A DNA stretch of 11,969 bases from Planctomycetota bacterium (GTDB lineage: Bacteria; Planctomycetota; B15-G4). The notes below the pieces were generated by a model that saw only the letters and a list, made by a program, of their open reading frames with translations, made no database searches and was not told the origin of the DNA. The translations under genes and the position numbers were made by a program. This document shows positions 1 to 7,712 of the stretch, piece by piece (the first letter of the stretch is position 1; each line of letters opens with the position of its first letter). The DNA lies in NCBI GenBank assembly GCA_003644265.1, contig QNBX01000139.1, positions 1 to 11,969 on the forward strand, in the 5' to 3' direction.

Positions 1-204
1 CGCGTGATCGACGTGGTCAACATCGCCGCGCGCGTGCCGGTGGGACTGCTGATCCCCATCGTGCTGGCCTGCATGGTGCGCGTGACCGTGCGCATGCAGA
101 AGACCCAGCCGGCCACGGGCATCCTCTACGCCATGTGCGCGCTGGTCTACCTGGGCGACCTGATGGGCAAGATGATCCAGGGCAGCGTGGGCGTGGCCCT
201 GTGA
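1..204 (+). CDS. 3' end of an unidentified integral membrane protein (partial)
   Basis: The frame is open from the first base to a TGA at 202-204, so the window begins inside this gene. The visible 67 residues contain two hydrophobic stretches that look like membrane helices, roughly residues 14-32 (core VGLLIPIVLACMV) and 43-58 (GILYAMCALVYLGDLM). They are separated by a basic turn with Arg and Lys, and the protein ends in a short tail. I do not recognise the family, and the part that would identify it lies upstream. The stop overlaps the GTG of the next gene (GTGA), so the two are probably co-transcribed and translationally coupled. A GTG at 4-6 could serve as a start, but the helix pattern fits a C-terminus better than a complete 66-residue protein. 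Confidence 0.6.
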   Translation, partial: RVIDVVNIAARVPVGLLIPIVLACMVRVTVRMQKTQPATGILYAMCALVYLGDLMGKMIQGSVGVAL

Positions 205-707
205 GCCACGAGGGGCCGCATATCCCCGAGCGCGACCACAAGCAGCGCTCGTTCGCCCTGCCGTGCGAGCGCTGCGGCCAGTTCAGCGACCACCGCATCG
301 GCCCCCGCGGCGCCCCGCTGCCGGACAGCGCCAGCTGCGAGGGCTGCGGCACACCCCAGCCCCTGTCGCTGGCCGAGCACGTCGACGACGCGGGCCGGCT
401 CGACGGCTGCCCGCGCTGCGGCTACCACACGCTCTGCATCCAGAAGGACGTCAACGCCAAGCTGGGCGTGGCCGTGGTGGCCGTGACCTACGCCGTCATC
501 CTGGCCCTGCGCCTCGACATGCGCACCACCATCATCGTGCTGCTGGCGCTCACGCTGGTGGACCTGGTGGCCCTGCGCCTGGCCGTGAAGCGCCTGCTGA
601 TCTGCTACCGCTGCAAGGCCCAGTACCGCGGCTTCGCGCCCGGCCCACGCTGCCGCCCCTTCGACCTGTCGACCTGGGAGGCGTTCGATGTTCCCAAGCA
701 AGGCTGA
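201..707 (+). CDS. Small zinc-ribbon protein with two membrane helices, function unknown
   Basis: This encodes 168 residues starting at GTG 201, which overlaps the upstream stop in a GTGA junction; that junction decides the start. The protein has several CxxC pairs: C22/C25, C46/C49, C70/C73 (with C79 nearby) and C135/C138 (with C151). These are typical of zinc-ribbon or rubredoxin-like knuckles. Two hydrophobic segments at about residues 87-105 and 110-127 separate the N-terminal three pairs from the last one. The topology would therefore be soluble zinc-binding domain, membrane hairpin, second zinc knuckle, with both soluble parts on the same side. I do not recognise a named family. The coupling to a membrane protein suggests they work together, perhaps as an accessory subunit or sensor. 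Metal binding is inferred from the Cys spacing only. Confidence 0.78.
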   Translation: MSHEGPHIPERDHKQRSFALPCERCGQFSDHRIGPRGAPLPDSASCEGCGTPQPLSLAEHVDDAGRLDGCPRCGYHTLCIQKDVNAKLGVAVVAVTYAVILALRLDMRTTIIVLLALTLVDLVALRLAVKRLLICYRCKAQYRGFAPGPRCRPFDLSTWEAFDVPKQG

Positions 708-795
708 GCGGCGCGCGCCGCCAGCGATCCAGGGCCCCTGTCAGCCACGCTCGCGCGCGCTCGGATCCCACCCGGGCTGCGTCGCCACAGACTGC

Positions 796-801
796 TAACC
801 T
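796..801 (+). promoter_or_regulatory. Putative -10 element upstream of glgX
   Basis: The hexamer TAACCT, preceded by GC, fits a TAnnnT sigma-70-type -10 box and ends 7 bases before the glgX ATG at 809. Transcription would then begin at or next to the start codon, giving a leaderless or nearly leaderless mRNA. No Shine-Dalgarno sequence is evident between it and the ATG, and no clear -35 was found. The same arrangement recurs at 10779. Confidence 0.4.
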
Positions 802-808
802 CTCGCCC

Positions 809-2920
809 ATGGCGCTCCCCGACCGGCTGCAGATCACCGCTGGATCCCCCTCGCCCCTGGGCGCCAGCTGGGACGGGCGCGGCGTCAACCTGGCCCTGCC
901 CGCCGGCCGCGCCGAACGCGTGGAGTGGTGTCTGTTCGAGACGCCCGACGCACCCCGCGAGGCCCTGGCCCTGACCCTGCCCGGGCGCACGGGCGACGTG
1001 CGGCACGGCTACCTCGAGGGCATCGGCCCCGGCACGGCCTACGGCCTGCGCGTGCACGGCCCCTGGGACCCGGCCCGCGGGCAGCTCTACAACCCGGCCA
1101 AGCTGCTACTGGACCCCTGGGCACGGGCGCTGGCAGGCACGCTGCGCTGGGACGATCTGCTGCTGGCTCATGTGCCCGGCACGCCGGCCGACGGCGAGCG
1201 CCAGCCCGACCCACGCGACAGCGCGCCCTGCATGCCGCGCGCGCTGGTAGTCGACGAGCGCTTCGACTGGCGCGGCGACACGCCGCCCGCCACCTCCCTG
1301 CGCGACAGCGTGATCTACGAGTGCCAGGTGCGCGGGCTCAGCGCGCGCCACCCCGAGCTGGCGCCGGAGCTGCGCGGCACGTACCTGGGGGCGGCCTCGC
1401 CCCCCATCATCGCGCACCTGCAGAGCCTGGGGGTCACGGCGCTAGAGCTGCTCCCGATCCACGCCCACGTCAGCGAACGGCAGCTGGTGGAGCGCGGGCT
1501 GAGCAACGCCTGGGGCTACAACACCCTGGGCTTCTGCGCCCCCGACGCGCGCTTCAGCAGCGACCCCAGCGGCCGCAGCGGCGCGCAGGTCAACGAGTTC
1601 AAGCAGATGGTCAGGCAGCTGCACGCCGCCGGCATCGAGGTCATCCTCGACGTGGTCTACAACCACACGCCGGAGGGCAACCAGGACGGCCCCTGCCTGT
1701 CGTGGCGCGGGCTCGACAACCCCGGCTTCTATCAGCTCTCCGCCAGCGACCCGCGCTACAACGTCGACCACACCGGCTGCGGCAACTCGCTGCGCACCAC
1801 CAGCGGCCCGGGCCTCGCGCTCATGCTCGACAGCCTGCGCCACTGGGTCACGGACATGCACGTGGATGGCTTCCGCTTCGACCTGGCCCCCGCGCTGGGG
1901 CGACCCGGCCCCCTGGCCGAGGTGGGCTTCGAGGTCTTCCAGCAGCTGCGCGACGACCCGCAGCTGGCGCACGTCAAGCTCATCGCCGAGCCCTGGGACG
2001 TGGGCCCCGGCGGCTTCCGGCTGGGCAGCTTCCCCGCGGGCTGGAGCGAGTGGAACAGCCACTTCCGCGATGACCTGCGCGCCTTCTGGAAGGGAGACTC
2101 CGGCAAGCGCGCCATCATGGCCACGCGCCTGGCGGGCAGCACCAGCGAGCTCGGTCACGGGCCCACGCACAGCCTCAACCTGCTGTGCTGCCACGACGGG
2201 TACACGCTGCGCGACCTCGTCAGCTACGAAGAGCGACACAACCAGGCCAACGGCGAGGACAACAGCGACGGTCACGCCCACAACCTGAGCTGCAACTGGG
2301 GCGCCGAGGGGCCCACCGACGACGCCGGCGTGCGCGACGTGCGCGGGCGCGTGGCGCGCAGCCTGGCGGCGACCGCGCGCCTGGCGCTGGGCGTGCCCAT
2401 GCTGCTCATGGGCGATGAGCTGTGGCGCACGCAGCAGGGCAACAACAACGCCTACTGCCAGGACGGGCCGGAGTTCCACCTGGACTGGGAGCTGGACGAC
2501 GACGCGGCCGCCATGCTCGCGTTCAGCCGACGCCTCGCGCGCCTGACCGCGGAGCTGCCCTCCCTGCGACGGGATCACGGGCTCACGGGGAACTCCCACG
2601 ACGGCGAGGACGGCCAGCTCGACGTGACCTGGTTGGGTCAGCGCGGACACCCGGTCAGCGAGCGCGCCTGGAAGAAGCAGGACGTACACGTGCTGGGCAT
2701 GCTGCTGGCCGGGGCGCCCGCAGCGGGGCAGGTGCTGCTGTGGCTCAACGGCGGCTCCGAATCGCGCCGCTGCCAGCTGCCCCCCACGGCGCCCGGCCGC
2801 TGGCGCGTGCTGCTCGACTGCGCCGACCCCGGCGCCGAGGAGTACGATCTGGCAAGCGCTGAGGCGGCCGTGACGGTGCGCGACCGCGCGCTGCTCGTGC
2901 TGCGCTGGAGGGCTGACTGA
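809..2920 (+). CDS. glgX: Glycogen debranching enzyme GlgX (isoamylase-type, GH13)
   Basis: This 703-residue enzyme hydrolyses alpha-1,6 branch points of glycogen or limit dextrin in the cytoplasm and releases malto-oligosaccharides. The order is an N-terminal CBM48/isoamylase beta domain (about 10-150, including GPWDP and YNPAKLLLDPWA), the GH13 barrel, and a C-terminal beta domain. All four GH13 regions are visible: region I DVVYNH at 281-286; region II GFRFDLA with nucleophile D358; region III AEPWD with acid/base E394; region IV CHDGYTLRDLVSY with D463. The DPRDSAPCMPR segment and the YEERHN motif after region IV are typical of GlgX/TreX-like enzymes. The family is usually about 650-720 residues, so this is full length. 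The ATG at 809 gives a natural N-terminus; the frame upstream of it reads as noise. The gene sits one base before glgB with a good ribosome site between. TreX is the main alternative name, but no trehalose genes are visible. Confidence 0.96.
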   Translation: MALPDRLQITAGSPSPLGASWDGRGVNLALPAGRAERVEWCLFETPDAPREALALTLPGRTGDVRHGYLEGIGPGTAYGLRVHGPWDPARGQLYNPAKLLLDPWARALAGTLRWDDLLLAHVPGTPADGERQPDPRDSAPCMPRALVVDERFDWRGDTPPATSLRDSVIYECQVRGLSARHPELAPELRGTYLGAASPPIIAHLQSLGVTALELLPIHAHVSERQLVERGLSNAWGYNTLGFCAPDARFSSDPSGRSGAQVNEFKQMVRQLHAAGIEVILDVVYNHTPEGNQDGPCLSWRGLDNPGFYQLSASDPRYNVDHTGCGNSLRTTSGPGLALMLDSLRHWVTDMHVDGFRFDLAPALGRPGPLAEVGFEVFQQLRDDPQLAHVKLIAEPWDVGPGGFRLGSFPAGWSEWNSHFRDDLRAFWKGDSGKRAIMATRLAGSTSELGHGPTHSLNLLCCHDGYTLRDLVSYEERHNQANGEDNSDGHAHNLSCNWGAEGPTDDAGVRDVRGRVARSLAATARLALGVPMLLMGDELWRTQQGNNNAYCQDGPEFHLDWELDDDAAAMLAFSRRLARLTAELPSLRRDHGLTGNSHDGEDGQLDVTWLGQRGHPVSERAWKKQDVHVLGMLLAGAPAAGQVLLWLNGGSESRRCQLPPTAPGRWRVLLDCADPGAEEYDLASAEAAVTVRDRALLVLRWRAD
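2907..2912 (+). promoter_or_regulatory. Strong Shine-Dalgarno for glgB inside the glgX end
   Basis: GGAGGG lies within the last codons of glgX, 9 bases before the ATG at 2922. It fixes the glgB start and explains how a gene beginning one base after the glgX stop is translated. It is the clearest ribosome binding site in the window. Confidence 0.75.
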
Positions 2921-2921
2921 G

Positions 2922-5015
2922 ATGGCGACGCGGCGGCACAAGCGACCCCCGGCGGCGGCGAGCGAGCCCGCGCAGCCTGCGCCCGCAGCGGCCGGTCCCG
3001 CGGCGTCCGGTCCCGACGCACCCGCGCCCGCTGCGTCCGAGTCCGTGGCGAACAGCGCGTCCGCCCTCGCCGTGTCAGCCCGCTCGATGCCCGCCGCCGA
3101 CGCCTTCGCCCCCACCCTGGGCGAGCTCGACCTGCACCTGTTCGGCGAGGGCCGCCACCTGCACCTGCACGACGTGCTCGGTTCGCACCTGCGCACGCTT
3201 GACGGCGTGCCGGGCGCCTCCTTCGCGGTCTGGGCGCCCGGCGCCAGCAGCGTCTGCGTGGCCGGCGACATGAACGCATGGAACCGCACCGACCTGCCCC
3301 TGCGCAGGCTGCCCGACTCCGGCGTGTTCGAGCGCTTCGTGCCCGGCGCGCGCGCGGGGCAGCACTACAAGTACGTGCTGACGACCGCGAGCGGCGACAC
3401 GCTGCTCAAGAGCGACCCCTTCGCCCGCTGGCAGCAGCAGGCCCCCGGCAACGCCTCCACGCTGGTGGCGCCCCCGGCCCACGCCTGGGGCGACGAGGCC
3501 TGGATGACGGCGCGCCTGGCGTGCGATCCGCAGCGCTCACCGCTCTCCATCTACGAGGTGCACCTGGGCAGCTGGCTACGCTCCAAGCACGGGCCGCTGA
3601 CCTTCGCCCAAGCCGCCGACACGCTGGTGCGGCGCGTGGTCGAGCTCGGCTTCACGCACGTACAGCTGATGCCGGTGATGGAGCATCCCTTCGGCGGCAG
3701 CTGGGGCTACCAGGTCACCGGCTACTTCGCGGCCACCTCGCGCTGGGGTACGCCTGACGAGCTGCGCGCGCTGATCGACGCGTTTCACCAGGCCGGCGTG
3801 GGCGTGCTGCTCGACTGGGTGCCAGCGCACTTTCCCAAGGACGACCACGCCCTGCATCGCTTTGACGGCACGGCGCTGTATGAGCATCTCGATCCGCGCA
3901 AGGGCCACCACCCCGATTGGGGCACCGCCATCTTCAACTACGGCCGCCCGCAGGTCTCCAACTTCCTGCTGGCCTCGGCCTTGCACTGGCTGAACGACTA
4001 CCACGCCGACGGCCTGCGCGTGGACGCCGTGGCCTCCATGCTCTACCTCGACTACAGCCGCGAGGAGGGTCAGTGGGAGCCCAACGCCGAGGGCGGCCGC
4101 GAGAACCTGGAGGCCGTCGCGTTCCTGAAGACGCTGACCAACACCCTGCGTGCCGAGGCGCCTGGGGCCCTGCTGATCGCCGAGGAGAGCACCGCCTGGA
4201 CCGGCGTGACCCGCTCCACCGCGCAGGGCGGCCTGGGCTTCCACTTCAAGTGGAACATGGGCTGGATGCACGACACGCTGGAGTACTTCAGCACCGACCC
4301 CCTGTTCCGCGGAGGCGTGCACGACAAGCTCACCTTCGGCATGACGTACGAGTACTCCGAGCACTTCATCAACGCGCTCAGCCACGATGAGGTGGTGCAC
4401 GGCAAGGGCGCGCTGCCGGCCAAGATGCCCGGCGACGACGAGCACCGCCTGGCCAACCTGCGCGCGCTGCTGGCCTATCAGTGGACGCGCCCCGGCAAGC
4501 AGATGGTGTTCATGGGCACCGAGCTGGGCAGCGAGCACGAGTGGGACCACGACGGCTGCCTGGACTGGCATCTGCTGAAAGACCCCGAGAGCGCCGGGCT
4601 GCAGCGCTTCGTGACGGCGCTGGGCGAACTCTACAAGCGACGGCAGTCGCTCTGGCGCGGAGACCCGGACCCCGACGGCTTCCGCTGGATCGAGTGCGAC
4701 GACAGGGCCCGCTCGGTGTTCGCCTACGTCCGCCGCTGGAAGCGCGAGCACGTGGTGGTGCTGCTCAACCTCACGCCGGTCCCGCGCAGGGCGCTGCCCA
4801 TGGGCGTGCCCTCGGCCAGCACCTATGAGGTGCTGCTCGATAGCGACGCGCGCGAGTTCGGCGGCACGGGCTTCGCAGCGCAGCAGCGCAGCCTGCGCGC
4901 GCGCAAGGGCGAGTGCCACGGCTTCCCGTCGCGCCTGGACATCGACCTGCCGCCGCTCTCGGCGCTGGTGCTGGCGCCACGCTCGCGACGCAAACGCGAG
5001 ACCCGCAGCCGCTGA
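2922..5015 (+). CDS. glgB: 1,4-alpha-glucan branching enzyme GlgB (GH13_9)
   Basis: This 697-residue enzyme cuts an alpha-1,4 glucan chain and rejoins it through an alpha-1,6 bond, making the branches of glycogen. After a CBM48 domain (about 97-190, GASFAVWAPGA, DMNAWN) comes the GH13 barrel. Its motifs are DWVPAHF with D298 and H303, GLRVDAVASMLYLDYSR with nucleophile D368, IAEEST with acid/base E421, and LSHDEVVHGK with D489. The spacings from nucleophile to acid/base (53) and to the last Asp (121) equal those I recall for E. coli GlgB. Before CBM48 there is a low-complexity Ala/Pro/Ser-rich tail of about 60 residues, with a basic start (RRHKR), instead of the folded N1 domain of the long E. 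coli-type enzyme. The start is set by the ribosome site at 2907. It is co-transcribed with glgX. No glgC, glgA or glgP is visible in the window. Confidence 0.97.
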   Translation: MATRRHKRPPAAASEPAQPAPAAAGPAASGPDAPAPAASESVANSASALAVSARSMPAADAFAPTLGELDLHLFGEGRHLHLHDVLGSHLRTLDGVPGASFAVWAPGASSVCVAGDMNAWNRTDLPLRRLPDSGVFERFVPGARAGQHYKYVLTTASGDTLLKSDPFARWQQQAPGNASTLVAPPAHAWGDEAWMTARLACDPQRSPLSIYEVHLGSWLRSKHGPLTFAQAADTLVRRVVELGFTHVQLMPVMEHPFGGSWGYQVTGYFAATSRWGTPDELRALIDAFHQAGVGVLLDWVPAHFPKDDHALHRFDGTALYEHLDPRKGHHPDWGTAIFNYGRPQVSNFLLASALHWLNDYHADGLRVDAVASMLYLDYSREEGQWEPNAEGGRENLEAVAFLKTLTNTLRAEAPGALLIAEESTAWTGVTRSTAQGGLGFHFKWNMGWMHDTLEYFSTDPLFRGGVHDKLTFGMTYEYSEHFINALSHDEVVHGKGALPAKMPGDDEHRLANLRALLAYQWTRPGKQMVFMGTELGSEHEWDHDGCLDWHLLKDPESAGLQRFVTALGELYKRRQSLWRGDPDPDGFRWIECDDRARSVFAYVRRWKREHVVVLLNLTPVPRRALPMGVPSASTYEVLLDSDAREFGGTGFAAQQRSLRARKGECHGFPSRLDIDLPPLSALVLAPRSRRKRETRSR

Positions 5016-5021
5016 ACGCCC

Positions 5022-5048
5022 GGCAGCGCCTCGTACTCCAGCGCTGCC
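5022..5048. terminator. Hairpin between convergent glgB and the minus-strand membrane gene pair
   Basis: GGCAGCGC at 5022-5029 pairs perfectly with GCGCTGCC at 5041-5048 around an 11-base loop. It lies 7 bases after the glgB stop and 8 bases before the stop of the minus-strand gene, so it can serve both directions. There is no T-tract, so it may act as a mRNA end or pause rather than as a classical intrinsic terminator. Confidence 0.5.
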
Positions 5049-5055
5049 AGCACGC

Positions 5056-5628
5056 TCAGACGCGTCCGTGCAGCCACACCGCGGCGGACGCCACGAAGGG
5101 CATGGAGCCCAGCAGCGCGGGCACCTGCAGCCAGCGCGGCAGGCCGATGTGGTCGAGCACCTTGTAGACGCCGTAGAGCAGAAAGCCGGCCGCTCCCCAG
5201 GACGCCACGGTGTCGAGCGTCACGCCGCCCATCCAGGACGCCTCCACGCCCAGCAGCACCCGGCCGGTGGGTCGCGGCAGCGGCCAGCCCATCGCCCGCG
5301 CGAGCGACTCGAAGGGCAGGGCCAGCAGCCCCGAGAGCAGCCCCGTCAGCACGACGTGCAAGCTGTGGGCGCCCGACAAGCTGGCGCGCCGCTCCACCAG
5401 GCCCTTGGTGATCGCGGCGGCGCTGTAGACCACCAGCCCCGGCAACAGCACCACCGCGGGCCCGCCGCGGCCGTCGGCCCAGAACCAGCCGAACAGCGCC
5501 GCCGCACCGAACCAGGTGATGGCAAAGAAGGGCGAGACCTTCACGTGCGCGTGGCCCGCCGCCAGCACGGTCAAGACCACCACGAACAGGCGCCAGTGCG
5601 CCAGATGCAGCGAGATGTCGAGGTCCAT
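5056..5628 (-). CDS. Unrecognised multi-pass membrane protein (190 residues)
   Basis: The start ATG (5628-5626) shares one base with the TGA of the preceding minus-strand gene (TGATG), which fixes the start and implies coupled translation. The protein is mostly hydrophobic, with likely membrane helices around residues 12-25, 32-50, 57-75, 88-108, 141-157 and 168-187. A His-containing loop (GHAHVKV, 25-31) sits between the first two helices, and a loop around 111-140 holds Trp, Pro and Glu. A long open frame continues upstream on this strand as far as 7476, but it is antisense to the transporter gene, is rich in Gln, His and Gly, and reads as noise. I do not recognise the family. The role is unknown; an envelope or lipid-associated function is possible but not shown. 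Confidence 0.72.
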   Translation of the reverse strand: MDLDISLHLAHWRLFVVVLTVLAAGHAHVKVSPFFAITWFGAAALFGWFWADGRGGPAVVLLPGLVVYSAAAITKGLVERRASLSGAHSLHVVLTGLLSGLLALPFESLARAMGWPLPRPTGRVLLGVEASWMGGVTLDTVASWGAAGFLLYGVYKVLDHIGLPRWLQVPALLGSMPFVASAAVWLHGRV

Positions 5629-5765
5629 CAGCCGCCCCGTCCCGAGCGTAGGTAGGCCACGGTCAGCAGCAGGGCCGGCAGGCCCGCCAGCAGCCGGCCG
5701 GGTTCGTCGCGCTGCACGAGCGAGACGTAAGCCAGCAGCGCCAGCGGTAACGCGGTCAGCAGCAC
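5628..5765 (-). CDS. Small membrane protein coupled to the 190-residue gene; start uncertain
   Basis: With the GTG at 5765 this encodes 45 residues: a first hydrophobic helix (LLTALPLALLAYVSLV), a polar turn (QRDEPGR), a second helix (LLAGLPALLLTVAYL), and a tail SGRGG. The two-helix hairpin and the TGATG overlap with the next gene argue that it is real. Sensible-looking codons (DPIDRLIARIP) continue upstream of the GTG to about 5800, with GGAG close by, but no ordinary start codon occurs there. The next in-frame ATG is at 5957, overlaps the divergent transporter start, and would add an Arg-rich segment that looks non-coding. The true N-terminus is therefore open. Function unknown; perhaps a small partner of the 190-residue protein. 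Confidence 0.5.
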   Translation of the reverse strand: MLLTALPLALLAYVSLVQRDEPGRLLAGLPALLLTVAYLRSGRGG

Positions 5766-5934
5766 GGGGATGCGCGCGATCAGACGGTCGATGGGATCGG
5801 CTCCGGTGACGAGTGGCGGCGGCGCGACGGCGCCCGGGTGACGACGAGCGCCGCGCGCACTCCAGCCTGCCCCGCACCGGCGAGCGCTGCAAGCACGGCG
5901 CGGGACGCCGGTTCTCCCCTGGAGATCGGCGACC

Positions 5935-7479
5935 GTGTGCGGTACGCCCAAGAGCATGGACCTGCCCAGGACTGACGCCCCGCGCTCCGGCTGGCGCCTG
6001 CTGCTGGGCCCCGCCCTGGCTGGCGTCATGCTGCTGCTGTCGCCCGGCGACGAGCCCGGTGTGGCGCGCATGGCCGCCATCGCCGCCTGGATGGCCTGCT
6101 GGTGGATCACCGAGGCCGTGCCCATCGCCGTCACGGCTCTGCTGCCCCTGGTGTTGGTGCCGCTGGCGCAGATCGCGCCGGTGAACGACGTGGCCGTGAA
6201 CTACGGCCGCTCCACCATCTTCCTGTTCCTGGGCGGCTTCCTGATCGCGCTCTCGCTGGAGGTGTCGGGGCTGCACCGGCGCCTGGCCCTGGCCATCGTG
6301 CGCCGCGTGGGCAGCCGGCCGTCGCGCCTGGTGCTGGGCTTCATGCTGGCCACCTGGGCCCTGTCCATGTGGAACAGCAACACCAGCGCCACCATGCTCA
6401 TGCTGCCCATCGTGCTGAGCGTGCTGGCGACGGCGCGCGAGGGCGAGGGCGAGGGCGGCACCACCCTGGCCACGGCCATGCTGCTGGGCGTGGCCTACGC
6501 CGCCAACATGGGCGGCATGGCCACACTGGTGGGCACACCCCCCAACCTCGCCTTCAGCCGGCTGTTCGTGCAGCTCTTTCCGGACGCCCCCGCGGTGAGC
6601 TTCCTGCAGTGGATGCTGCTGGCCCTGCCCTTCAGCATCGTGTTCCTGTTGGGCGGCTGGCTGCTGCTGACGCGGATCGTGTTCCGGCTGCCCGAGGGAG
6701 AACTGCTCGGCGGGCGCGAGACCGTGGCCAGGCTGTGCGCCGAGCTGGGCCCCCTGCGCCGCGACGAGCTCAGCGCCGGCCTGGTCTTCGGGCTCACGGC
6801 GCTGCTCTGGATGACCGGCGCCGGCCTCGAGCTGGGCCCTTTGTCCCTGCCCGGTTGGCGCGGGGCGCTGGGGCTGGAGGGCATGGTCGACGACGCCGTG
6901 GTGGCCGTGACCATGGCCGTGCTGCTGTTCGTGCTGCCCTCGCGCGACCGCCCCGGCGAGGCCCTGCTTACCTGGCCCATGACGCGCGACCTGCCCTGGG
7001 GCATGTTGCTGCTGTTTGGCGGCGGCTTCGCCCTGGCCGCGGGCTTCAAGCAGAGCGGCCTGTCGCACTGGGCCGGCAGCCGCTTCGAGGTGCTGGGAGA
7101 TGTCTCGCCCTGGCTGGTGGTGGGCCTGGTGGCGCTGCTGCTCACGTTCCTGACCGAGCTCACCAGCAACATCGCCACGGCCGAGATGATGCTGCCGATC
7201 CTGGCCACGGCGGCCAGCACGCTGGGCATCGACCCGCGCGCGCTCATGATCCCGGCCACGCTCTCGGCCAGCTGCGCCTTCATGATGCCCGTGGCCACGC
7301 CTCCCGCGGCCATCGTCTACGCGTCGGGCCAGGTGCCCATCCGCTCCATGGTCCGGGCCGGCATCTGGTTCAACCTGCTGGGCGTCGCGCTGGTCATGGC
7401 CACCATGGCCGCCCTGGCGGGCCCCGTGCTCGGCGTCGACGTCGACACCCTGCCGACCTGGGCGCGCAGCGACCACTGA
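5935..7479 (+). CDS. SLC13/DASS-family sodium:anion symporter-like transporter
   Basis: This is an inner-membrane carrier of 514 residues with about 11 hydrophobic segments, the usual size for the family, whose members take up dicarboxylates, citrate or sulfate with sodium. Family signatures are clear: WWITEAVPIAVTALLPL (56-72), SNTSATMLMLPI with SNT at 148-150, LVGTPPN (198-204), LTELTSNIATAEMMLPI with SNI at 411-413, and MMPVATPPAAIVY (450-462). The SNT and PPN motifs of the first repeat are intact, but the second repeat has SNI and PPA. The substrate cannot be read from sequence. The GTG at 5935 has GGAG 10 bases upstream; the ATG at 5956 would give a 507-residue protein without a good ribosome site. 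It is divergent from the small membrane gene pair. Confidence 0.93.
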   Translation: MCGTPKSMDLPRTDAPRSGWRLLLGPALAGVMLLLSPGDEPGVARMAAIAAWMACWWITEAVPIAVTALLPLVLVPLAQIAPVNDVAVNYGRSTIFLFLGGFLIALSLEVSGLHRRLALAIVRRVGSRPSRLVLGFMLATWALSMWNSNTSATMLMLPIVLSVLATAREGEGEGGTTLATAMLLGVAYAANMGGMATLVGTPPNLAFSRLFVQLFPDAPAVSFLQWMLLALPFSIVFLLGGWLLLTRIVFRLPEGELLGGRETVARLCAELGPLRRDELSAGLVFGLTALLWMTGAGLELGPLSLPGWRGALGLEGMVDDAVVAVTMAVLLFVLPSRDRPGEALLTWPMTRDLPWGMLLLFGGGFALAAGFKQSGLSHWAGSRFEVLGDVSPWLVVGLVALLLTFLTELTSNIATAEMMLPILATAASTLGIDPRALMIPATLSASCAFMMPVATPPAAIVYASGQVPIRSMVRAGIWFNLLGVALVMATMAALAGPVLGVDVDTLPTWARSDH

Positions 7480-7519
7480 ACCGCGCCCGGCGTGGCCCTC
7501 CGTGCATCGCGGCGCTCAG

Positions 7520-7648
7520 TCAGGTGGCGTACTTGAGCCCGCCCGAGATGTCCGTCAAGACCTCGTCATCCGGGAGCGAGCCCGGGTTGAAGTCCACCCA
7601 GCCGTCCTTGTTGGCGATGATCGCCCGGCAATTGAGTTGCCGTGGCAC
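7520..7648 (-). CDS. Possible 42-residue protein downstream of the BY-kinase-like gene
   Basis: On the minus strand, a GTG at 7648 preceded by a purine run (GAGAAAAGAC) opens a frame of 42 codons to a TGA at 7520. Its second half reads like real protein, with KDGWVDFNPGSLPDDEVL and then TDISGGLKYAT; it is acidic and varied in composition. An alternative in-frame GTG at 7693 would give 57 residues. It follows the ATPase gene by about 20-65 bases on the same strand and could be its last operon member. The piece might also be the remnant of the C-terminus of a longer lost gene. I do not recognise it. Confidence 0.4.
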   Translation of the reverse strand: MPRQLNCRAIIANKDGWVDFNPGSLPDDEVLTDISGGLKYAT

Positions 7649-7712
7649 GTCTTTTCTCGCGCAGCGCCAAGCCTCGCTTGCCGACTGCCGCACCGGCGGC
7701 CCCCACCCGGGC

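Noticed and set aside
708..721. 14-base palindrome GCGGCGCGCGCCGC after the zinc-ribbon gene
   Set aside because: Simple G/C alternation makes such palindromes common in this DNA, and the hairpin it can form is short. It is not enough for a terminator call.
5056..5628. Faint resemblance of the 190-residue membrane protein to CruF/DUF422 carotenoid proteins
   Set aside because: Only a general pattern of Trp, Gly and Pro in helices; no specific motif could be matched and no carotenoid genes are nearby.
5629..7476. Very long open frame on the minus strand opposite the SLC13 transporter
   Set aside because: Stop codons are rare in GC-rich antisense DNA. The translation is rich in Gln, His, Gly and Arg with no domain pattern, while the plus strand encodes a clear transporter. 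Only the part from 5628 down looks like protein.
7480..7519. Terminator between the transporter gene and the minus-strand small frame
   Set aside because: Only a 5-base CCGCG/CGCGG stem with a loop of about 22 bases was found, too weak to list.
7520..7648. Small frame as a peptide precursor for the radical SAM enzyme
   Set aside because: It lies more than 3 kb away on the opposite strand, and the radical SAM gene is coupled to a glycosyltransferase instead.
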